Position numbers and translations under genes: made by a program | In this document: in pieces, positions 50,650-55,999 of the stretch | How positions within the stretch are numbered: the first letter of the stretch is position 1 | Layout of the letters: the number at the start of each line of letters is the position of its first letter | Notes under the pieces: model-generated | What the model was told of the DNA's origin: nothing | Database searches by the model: none | The model's input: the letters and a program-made list of their open reading frames with translations, nothing else | Origin: Curtobacterium sp. GC_Cur_3 | GTDB lineage: Bacteria > Actinomycetota > Actinomycetes > Actinomycetales > Microbacteriaceae | Reading direction: 5' to 3' | Assembly (NCBI RefSeq): GCF_026544205.1 | Contig: NZ_JALNUI010000027.1 | Span: 1 to 55,999 of the forward strand | Length of the DNA stretch: 55,999 nucleotides

Positions 50650-51918
50650 CTACGCCTTGGTGAGGTCGTCCACCGAGGCCGAGGCGATCTCGTCCTCCGG
50701 CTCGCGGCCGGGGGTCCCGAGGTTCCACTTCTTGATCACGAAACTGAACAGGAAGTAGTAGACCGCCGCGTACGCCAGGCCGATCGGGATGAGCCAGATC
50801 GCCCCCTGCGCCTTGCCGAAGTTCAACACGTAGTCGATCGCACCGGCGGAGAACGAGAAGCCGTCGTGGATGCCCAGGGCATTCACGAGGGCGAGCGACG
50901 TCCCCGTCAGCACGGCGTGGATCACGTACAGCGGCCAGGCGACGAACATGAACGAGTACTCGAGCGGCTCGGTGATGCCGGTGACGAACGAGGTCAGGGC
51001 GGCCGAGAGCATGATGCCGCCGACGAGCTTGCGCTGCGACGGGCGGGCGTTGCGCCAGATGGCCAGGGCGCCGGCCGGGAGCGCGAACATCATGATCGGG
51101 AAGAAGCCGGTCTGGAAGATGCCGGCGGCGGGGTCACCCGCGAGGAAGCGCGCGATGTCACCGTGGTAGGTCACGCCACCGGTGGTGAAGGACCCGAGCT
51201 GGAACCACGGGAAGAAGTTGAGCAGCTGGTGCAGCCCGATCGGGATGAGCATGCGGTTGACGAACCCGAAGATGCCGCCACCGATGACGGGCTGGGACGT
51301 GACCTGCTCGCCGACCCAGGTGAGCCCCTGGTCGAAGTAGCGGTACACGAAGGACATCAGCACCGCGATGATCAGTGCGGCGACGGCGGCCAGGATCGGC
51401 ACGAGACGACGACCCGAGAAGAAGCCGAGGAAGTCGGGCATCTTCGTGCGGTGGAACCGGGTCCACAGACCCGCGGAGACGAGCCCCATGATGATGCCGC
51501 CCAGGACGCCGAAGTTGATCGTCGCCTGGTTGCCGGACGAGTCCTTCACGCCCTCGAGGACGATCGGCGACATGGCCGCGAACACCTGGTACATGACCAT
51601 GTAGCCGACGACCGCGGCGAGGGCCGTCGTGCCGTCCGACTTCTTCGCCCAGCCGATCGCGATGCCCACCGCGAAGAGCAGCGGCAGCCAGGTGAAGACA
51701 CCGTTGCCGGCCGCGGCGACGATCGTCGCGCCCTTCTCGAAGCCGGGGATCGCACCCAGCATGTCGCTCTGGCCGAGACGGAGCAGGATGCCGGCCGCGG
51801 GCATGACCGCGATCGGGAGCAGCAGGCTCCGACCGAGTCGCTGCGCATTCGCGAAGACCCTGCTCTGCTTCTTCGGCGTCTTCTTCTCCGGCACATCCGT
51901 GGTTGCAGCAGTGCTCAT
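50650..51918 (-). CDS. nagE: PTS EIIC permease, GlcNAc/glucose type
   Basis: A 422-aa EIIC. It has RLGRSLLLPIAVMPAAGILL (about 26-45), GTTALAAVVGYMVMYQVFAA, RRLVPILAAVAALIIAVLM, VNRMLIPIGLHQLLNFFPWF (about 210-229), YHGDIARFLAGDPAAG, and the GITEPLEYSFMFVAWPLYV loop (about 308-326) typical of GlcNAc/glucose EIIC. It forms the membrane channel only: EIIB and EIIA are separate divergent genes. Exact substrate is inferred from the DasR-like regulator. Confidence 0.92.
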   Translation of the reverse strand: MSTAATTDVPEKKTPKKQSRVFANAQRLGRSLLLPIAVMPAAGILLRLGQSDMLGAIPGFEKGATIVAAAGNGVFTWLPLLFAVGIAIGWAKKSDGTTALAAVVGYMVMYQVFAAMSPIVLEGVKDSSGNQATINFGVLGGIIMGLVSAGLWTRFHRTKMPDFLGFFSGRRLVPILAAVAALIIAVLMSFVYRYFDQGLTWVGEQVTSQPVIGGGIFGFVNRMLIPIGLHQLLNFFPWFQLGSFTTGGVTYHGDIARFLAGDPAAGIFQTGFFPIMMFALPAGALAIWRNARPSQRKLVGGIMLSAALTSFVTGITEPLEYSFMFVAWPLYVIHAVLTGTSLALVNALGIHDGFSFSAGAIDYVLNFGKAQGAIWLIPIGLAYAAVYYFLFSFVIKKWNLGTPGREPEDEIASASVDDLTKA

Positions 51919-52015
51919 CGGAGGTCCTCTCGTCATCGGGTGGAGCTGGTCGGGGTGAGTTGAGTCGTGCAGCCGGCGCCGGTACTCTCAGCAGTGTCGC
52001 GAGGTCCGGTCCTGT

Positions 52016-52030
52016 CCGGTCATGACCAGT
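52016..52030. promoter_or_regulatory. DasR-like operator in the PTS divergent control region
   Basis: CCGGTCATGACCAGT is a near-palindrome whose right half, ATGACCAGT, matches the operator at the regulator's own promoter. It resembles the dre consensus ACTGGTCTAGACCACT of Streptomyces DasR. It lies 68-82 bp before the EIIB ATG and about 100 bp before EIIC. Confidence 0.8.
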
Positions 52031-52097
52031 ACGTAGTGTCGACGACCTGTGTACTGACTGTCAACCTGATCGCGAAGCCGTAACGAGGAGGAAACAG

Positions 52098-52334
52098 ATG
52101 GCCGACATCAAGGCAGCCGACATCATCGCCGCACTCGGCGGAGCCGACAACATCGAAGAGGTCGAGGGCTGCATCACCCGCCTCCGCGTCGAGGTGGAGG
52201 ACGGCGACCTCGTCGACAAGGACGCCCTCAAGACCGCCGGCGCCCAGGCCGTCGTCGGTGGCGGCACCGGCTGGCAGGTCATCGTCGGCCCGATCGCCGA
52301 CAACCTCGCGCAGGACATCCAGGACGAGCTGTGA
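52098..52334 (+). CDS. PTS EIIB subunit, GlcNAc/glucose type
   Basis: A 78-aa EIIB domain. The phosphorylated Cys sits in EEVEGCITRLRVEV (Cys about 25), and the strand VVGGGTGWQVIVGP follows. It passes phosphate from EIIA to the incoming sugar. GAGGAGGAAACAG precedes the ATG. It overlaps EIIA by 4 nt (TGTGA). Confidence 0.95.
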   Translation: MADIKAADIIAALGGADNIEEVEGCITRLRVEVEDGDLVDKDALKTAGAQAVVGGGTGWQVIVGPIADNLAQDIQDEL

Positions 52335-52783
52335 CGGCTGTCCGCACGCCGTTCGCCGGGCCGGTCGTCGCACTCGCCGATGTGCCGGACCCGGTGTTCG
52401 CCGGACAGCTCGTCGGTGCCGGGGTCGCAGTCGACCCGACGGGCGTCGACGGCACGGTCACCGCGGTGGCACCGGTCGACGGCACCATCGTGAAGCTGCA
52501 CCCGCACGCGTTCGCGCTGCAGGGCTCGGCGGGCACGGACCTGCTCGTGCACGTGGGCATCGACACCGTGAAGATGGCCGGCGAGGGCTTCGAGCTCCTC
52601 GTCGCCGAGGGTGCCACCGTCGCCGCCGGGGACCCCGTCGTCCGGTTCACGCCCGCCACGATCACCGCCGCCGGCTACTCGCCGGTGTGCCCGGTGGTCG
52701 TGCTCGGTTCCGCGCCGGACTCCGTCGCGCAGGACGCCGTCGGCACCACCGTCGCTTCCGGCGACACCCTCTTCACGGTCTAG
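52331..52783 (+). CDS. crr: PTS EIIA subunit, Glc family
   Basis: A 150-aa EIIA-Glc domain. Active-site His in LLVHVGIDTVKMAGEGFE (about 76), the supporting His in LHPHAFAL, and the Glc-family fold ends in VVRFTPATI and VVVLGSA. GTG 52331. EIIC, EIIB and EIIA together make a complete Glc-superfamily PTS transporter; general PTS proteins HPr and EI are elsewhere. Confidence 0.95.
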   Translation: MTAVRTPFAGPVVALADVPDPVFAGQLVGAGVAVDPTGVDGTVTAVAPVDGTIVKLHPHAFALQGSAGTDLLVHVGIDTVKMAGEGFELLVAEGATVAAGDPVVRFTPATITAAGYSPVCPVVVLGSAPDSVAQDAVGTTVASGDTLFTV

Positions 52784-52844
52784 CGGCCGCGGGTCGGCCG
52801 GCCGGCGCCGGGCGCGCCGCCGGTGCGGGCGCACGCCGGTCGGC

Positions 52845-52916
52845 GCCGAGACTCGGCGCTGCGGACACGTTCGTGGGTCGGCGCCCGCGGAAGTGTCCGC
52901 TGGGCCGAGTCTCGGC
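52845..52916. repeat. Large inverted repeat between EIIA and the GntR gene
   Basis: The left arm (52845-52872; GCCGAGACTCGGCGC..GCGGACACGTTC) and the right arm (52890-52916) are complementary over about 27 bases with a few mismatches, around a 17-nt GC-rich loop. Each arm also contains its own small palindrome (GCCGAGACTCGGC/GCCGAGTCTCGGC), so a cruciform or alternative hairpins are possible. It may terminate both converging genes. Confidence 0.85.
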
Positions 52917-52961
52917 CCACTCGCGCGCGACGCCGCAGCGCGGCCGACGCGGCCGCGGCCG

Positions 52962-53696
52962 CTACGCGACGGCGCGAGTGGCCGTGACCTCCATCTGCAC
53001 GCGGTAGCGGTCGGACCGGTACCACGAGCGGGCGTGCTCCACGGGGCGGTCCCCCGCGTAGGACACCCGGTCGAACTCCAGCACGGGGGCGCCGGTCTTC
53101 GTTCCGAGCAGGGTCGCGACGTCGTCCGCCGCGGGCTTCGCCGCCACGGTCTGCTGTGCCCGGTCGATGGGCAGCCCGTACTCGTTCGCGACGATGGAGT
53201 ACACCGACCCGGACAGGTCGTGCTCGAGCAGCCCGGGGAACGCGTCCGCCGCGAGCCAGGCGTCGTCGATGGACACCGGGGCACCGTCGGCCATGCGCAG
53301 GCGCTTCAGGTGGTACGCCGTGTCGTGCTCCCCCAGCCGCAGTGCCGCGGCGGTGTCGGACGGGGGCACCCGTTCCTCGCGGATGAGCACCACGGTGGTG
53401 GGGACGTGCCCCATCGCCCGCATCTCCTCGGTGAACGACGCGAGGTGCAGCGTCGACTGGACTGGCCGGTGCGCGACGAAGGTGCCCTTCCCGCGGACCC
53501 GTTCGAGGTAGCCCTCGTTGACGAGCTGGCCGAGGGCCTCGCGCACCGTGATCCGCGAGACGCCGTACTCGGCGATGAGCTGCCGCTCCGACGGGATCGC
53601 CGCACCCGGAGCCAGGCGGACGGTCGCAAGCTCGAGCAGGATGCGCCGGAGCTGCTGGTGCTTCGGCTCGGCACCCTCGGTGATGCGGGTCGTCAT
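52962..53696 (-). CDS. GntR/UTRA regulator, DasR/NagR-like
   Basis: A 244-aa HutC-subfamily GntR protein. It has a winged helix (about 10-75; HQQLRRILLELATVRLAPGA, IPSERQLIAEYGVSRITVRE, ALGQLVNEGYLERVRGKGTF) and a UTRA effector domain (about 90-240) as in DasR and NagR, which bind GlcN-6-P or GlcNAc-6-P. ATG 53696 follows GAGGAG closely; ATG 53738 would begin inside the operator. It is adjacent to the PTS genes, and matching operators mark its own and the PTS promoter. Confidence 0.9.
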   Translation of the reverse strand: MTTRITEGAEPKHQQLRRILLELATVRLAPGAAIPSERQLIAEYGVSRITVREALGQLVNEGYLERVRGKGTFVAHRPVQSTLHLASFTEEMRAMGHVPTTVVLIREERVPPSDTAAALRLGEHDTAYHLKRLRMADGAPVSIDDAWLAADAFPGLLEHDLSGSVYSIVANEYGLPIDRAQQTVAAKPAADDVATLLGTKTGAPVLEFDRVSYAGDRPVEHARSWYRSDRYRVQMEVTATRAVA

Positions 53697-53729
53697 CGGC
53701 TCCTCGTGCTCCATCGCGGTGGTTCGGTG

Positions 53730-53755
53730 ACTGGTCATGGGCGGACATGACCAGT
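53730..53755. promoter_or_regulatory. GntR autoregulatory operator (perfect inverted repeat)
   Basis: ACTGGTCATG-GGCGGA-CATGACCAGT: two perfect 10-bp arms separated by 6 nt, 34 bp upstream of the regulator's ATG. Each arm contains the DasR-like half-site ACTGGTC. It may be two overlapping sites or one wide-spaced site. Confidence 0.85.
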
Positions 53756-53859
53756 TGTCCTCAGACTACCGAGTCACCCTCCATGCGTCGATGCCGCACA
53801 CCCGGAGTTCATCCGTCCGGCCGATGCCCGACGGCGGATGGTCCGCTTCGATGGGACGC

Positions 53860-54030
53860 ATGACCGCGATCCGACTCGGCACCGTGGGGGCTGTGGTCCT
53901 CGTGACGACGCTCCTGCTGACGGTCGCGCACGGGGACTCGTGCTGGGTCGCGGCGCTCACACTCGTGCTGTGCGCCGCCGTCGCCGCGGTGATCGCCGGG
54001 CAGCCGCGGGACGGCGGCCGGGTCGACTGA
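53860..54030 (+). CDS. Small two-helix membrane protein
   Basis: A 56-aa protein, start MTAIRLGTVGAVVLV, with two hydrophobic helices (about residues 8-22 and 29-48) separated by a charged loop (HGDSC). ATG 53860 or 53851. Divergent from the GntR gene. Function unknown. Confidence 0.55.
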   Translation: MTAIRLGTVGAVVLVTTLLLTVAHGDSCWVAALTLVLCAAVAAVIAGQPRDGGRVD

Positions 54031-54039
54031 CCGCCCGGG

Positions 54040-54615
54040 TCAGGCGTTCGCGACGAGCCAGCGGTGTTGCTCGGCTGACAGGGCTCGGTCGGACCAGACC
54101 TGGCGCTCGACACCAGCCGGGGTCGGCGCCGCGGTGGTGCCCTGCCACACGAGCGAGAGCCCGGCGCGCGCGAGCACCCGGGACGAAGCCGGGTTGTTCG
54201 TCAGGACCCGGCCCGTGACGGGGACACCCGGGGCGATGTCGCCGGCGGCCGTGACGGCAGCCTGCGCGATCTCGGTCGCGTAGCCCTTGCCCCAGGACTC
54301 CGGCGCGAGCCGGTAGCCGAGGTTCCAGACGCCACCTGCGGTCATGTCAACGCCGCCGGCCCCGATGACCTCGCCGGTGTCGATCGACCGTGCGGTCCAC
54401 GACCCGAGGCCGTGCCGGGCACGCCCACCGATCTTGCGCTGGACGAGGTCCTGCGTCATCGCTCGGGAGGTGTGCCGTCCCGAGGGCAGATGGGTCCACG
54501 TGCGGGCGTCCGAGAACACCGCGTGCACGGCGTCCACGTCGGACGGCGTGACCGGTGTGAGCACCAGGCGACCCGTTCGGATCTCCTGTGGGGGCATCAG
54601 GAGCTGGTGGACCAT
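54040..54615 (-). CDS. GNAT-family N-acetyltransferase, RimJ-like
   Basis: A 191-aa GNAT (Acetyltransf_3 type). It has RTGRLVLTPVTPSDVDAVH near the N-terminus, IGAGGVDMTAGGVWNLGYRL (about 85-104), APESWGKGYATEIAQAAV (acetyl-CoA loop, about 105-122) and NPASSRVLARAGL (about 143-155). Substrate unknown. ATG 54615 is used; MPPQEIRTG six codons later is an alternative start. Confidence 0.85.
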   Translation of the reverse strand: MVHQLLMPPQEIRTGRLVLTPVTPSDVDAVHAVFSDARTWTHLPSGRHTSRAMTQDLVQRKIGGRARHGLGSWTARSIDTGEVIGAGGVDMTAGGVWNLGYRLAPESWGKGYATEIAQAAVTAAGDIAPGVPVTGRVLTNNPASSRVLARAGLSLVWQGTTAAPTPAGVERQVWSDRALSAEQHRWLVANA

Positions 54616-54707
54616 GTCACGATCATCGCCCCGACCGCCGACATCCGCGTGAACACCACGCGTTGTTTCCCAGAACGTGCGCGATGGGGAGCACTTTCGC
54701 GCGTTGC

Positions 54708-54800
54708 GGGTCGGAAGGAACGACCCCCTACGCGCGGGACGACTCGCTACGCGCGGAACGACCCGCTGCGCGCGGAAGGACCCCCGCCAAGCGTCGAGCG
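54708..54800. repeat. Short degenerate tandem repeat between GNAT and E2 genes
   Basis: Three 19-bp units of the form GCTACGCGCGGAACGACCC occur at about 54727-54783, preceded by a GGAAGGAACGACCCC fragment and followed by GAGCGACCC/CGCCACG repeats. This 240-bp gap contains no convincing gene. Confidence 0.7.
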
Positions 54801-54857
54801 ACCCACCGCCACGAGCGACCCGCCGCCACGCGCCGGCCCGCCCGCTCCGCGGCGCCG

Positions 54858-55999
54858 CTAGTCGAGCAGGAGCGCCGGCTCCTCGATGACCGAGGCCACG
54901 TCGTGCACGAACCGCGACGCGACGTCGCCGTCCACCACGCGGTGGTCGAACGAGGCGCCGATCGTCGTCACCATGCGCGACCGGACGTCGCCGTCGACGA
55001 CCCACGGCTTCGGCTTGATCGTGCCCATGGCGACGATCGCGACCTGACCCGGGTTGAGGATCGGCGTGCCGGTGTCCATCCCGAAGACGCCGATGTTCGT
55101 GACGGTGATCGTGCCGTCGGCCATCTGCGCCGGGCTGGTCTTGCCGTCGCGGGCGGTGATGGTCATGTCCTCGAGCGCCTTGGCCAGCTCGAGCAGCGAC
55201 ATGTCCTGGGCGTCCTTGATGTTCGGCACGATCAGCCCGCGGGGGGTCGCCGCCGCGATGCCGAGGTTGACGAAGTGGTGCACGATGATCTCGCGGTCGG
55301 TCCAGGACGAGTTGACCGAGCGGTTGCGGCGCACGGCCCAGATCACGGCCTTCGCCATGATGAGCAGCGGCGAGACCTTCACGCCGGCGAACGTCGGCGA
55401 GGCCTTGAGCCGCTTGACGAACTCCATCGTGCGGGTCGCGTCGACGTCGACGAACAGGGACACGTGCGGCGCCGTGAAGGCCGACGTGGTCATCGCCGTC
55501 GCGATGGCCTTGCGCACGCCCTTGACCGGGATGGTCTCCTGGCGGACGTCGCCCCACTCGGGCGTCTCGATGTTGCGGAAGACGCTGGCCTGCTGGGCGT
55601 GCCGGATCACGTCGTCGCGGGTGACCTCACCGGACAGGCCGGTCGGCACCACGATCGCGAGGTCGACGTCGAGGTCCTTCGCGAGCTTCCGGATCGGCGG
55701 CTTCGCCATCACGGCCGGCATCGACGGTCGCGCGGGACGCTGCCCCTGCGCGGCGACGGCGTCGGCGGTGGTCGCCTCGCCCTCGTCGGTCACGACCAGG
55801 TCGGTCTCCCGACTGGAGGCTCGGTTCGCCTGGGCAGCGGCCGCTGCGGCCCGGCGGGCGCCCGGCTTGCGGCGCGAGGGGGCACTGGTCGCGGAGCCGT
55901 AGCCGACCAGGACGGCGCCGGAGGACTCGTCGGTACCGACGACGGACGCGCCCTCGGCGGCGGGGAGCGAGGCCGGCATGCGGGACTCGGTCGGCGCGG
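54858..55999 (-). CDS. 2-oxoacid dehydrogenase complex acyltransferase (E2), partial at its 5' end
   Basis: The gene runs off the window end; the frame is still open at 55999 (residues APTESR before the first in-window Met), so the N-terminal lipoyl domain is outside. Inside are an Ala/Pro-rich linker, the E3-binding domain ([20 protein letters not shown]) and the catalytic domain with the conserved DHRVVDGD close to the C-terminus (His is catalytic). Family E2 of pyruvate or branched-chain 2-oxoacid dehydrogenases, probably following E1 genes upstream. The exact complex cannot be settled from this part. Confidence 0.93.
   Translation of the reverse strand, partial: APTESRMPASLPAAEGASVVGTDESSGAVLVGYGSATSAPSRRKPGARRAAAAAAQANRASSRETDLVVTDEGEATTADAVAAQGQRPARPSMPAVMAKPPIRKLAKDLDVDLAIVVPTGLSGEVTRDDVIRHAQQASVFRNIETPEWGDVRQETIPVKGVRKAIATAMTTSAFTAPHVSLFVDVDATRTMEFVKRLKASPTFAGVKVSPLLIMAKAVIWAVRRNRSVNSSWTDREIIVHHFVNLGIAAATPRGLIVPNIKDAQDMSLLELAKALEDMTITARDGKTSPAQMADGTITVTNIGVFGMDTGTPILNPGQVAIVAMGTIKPKPWVVDGDVRSRMVTTIGASFDHRVVDGDVASRFVHDVASVIEEPALLLD

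Overview
The window is one contiguous stretch of very GC-rich chromosome with dense coding on both strands, many GTG starts and 4-nt ATGA/GTGA gene overlaps. The gene content (bifunctional-type Dcd, DasR-like GntR with a GlcNAc-type PTS, cysteine-free L28/L33/S14, CopD-CtaG fusions, CE1758-type LLM oxidoreductase, DUF4383, DUF6766 and DUF6882 proteins) points to an actinobacterium, most likely Microbacteriaceae and plausibly Curtobacterium. The genus is an inference from memory of family distribution, not a search. No rRNA, CRISPR array, prophage, transposase or integrase was seen.

Layout. 0-5 kb: the end of a ChvE-like sugar-binding lipoprotein gene, a tandemly duplicated intergenic unit, an XRE-MntA/HepT toxin-antitoxin-like pair, dCTP deaminase, a GNAT and a DUF6882 protein. 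5-12.7 kb: a CopD-CtaG fusion, a DUF6177-like pair, tRNA-Gly(CCC), a P-loop kinase-like protein, an amidohydrolase, a TetR and a sugar isomerase-like TIM barrel. 12.8-25 kb: small regulatory and redox modules, namely an ECF sigma factor with a membrane partner, HxlR/azoreductase, isochorismatase, AraC, a TetX-like flavin monooxygenase with its TetR and two operators, a sarcosine oxidase-like enzyme, glycerate kinase, small membrane or lipoproteins with DUF6766, and a zinc alcohol dehydrogenase. 25-38 kb: a COG0701 permease/TIGR03943 operon, an OafA-type acyltransferase, a very large GH78 rhamnosidase, an LLM oxidoreductase, PAP2, DUF4383, then an 82-bp tandem-repeat array. 38-42 kb: a PIF1-like helicase co-transcribed with a second CopD-CtaG fusion, then HU.

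42-49 kb is a zinc-related neighbourhood. It holds an operon for L28, L33 and S14 that all lack the zinc-ribbon cysteines, and a znuA-znuC-znuB-zur operon headed by a recognisable Zur box, with a lipase maturation factor and an alpha/beta hydrolase in between. 49-50.6 kb has a second ECF sigma factor/membrane protein pair.

50.6-53.8 kb is a GlcNAc/glucose-type PTS with EIIC divergent from EIIB-EIIA and a DasR-like GntR regulator. Closely matching palindromes lie at the PTS control region and at the regulator's own promoter, so the local circuit can be read from the sequence. The window ends with a small membrane protein, a RimJ-type GNAT and the 3' part of an acyltransferase (E2) gene of a 2-oxoacid dehydrogenase complex.

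The most unusual features not explained by genes are the 82-bp array (37715-38100), a dispersed family of about 40-bp near-perfect palindromes at gene ends, and a HepT homologue that has lost its catalytic Arg and its AMPylated Tyr.
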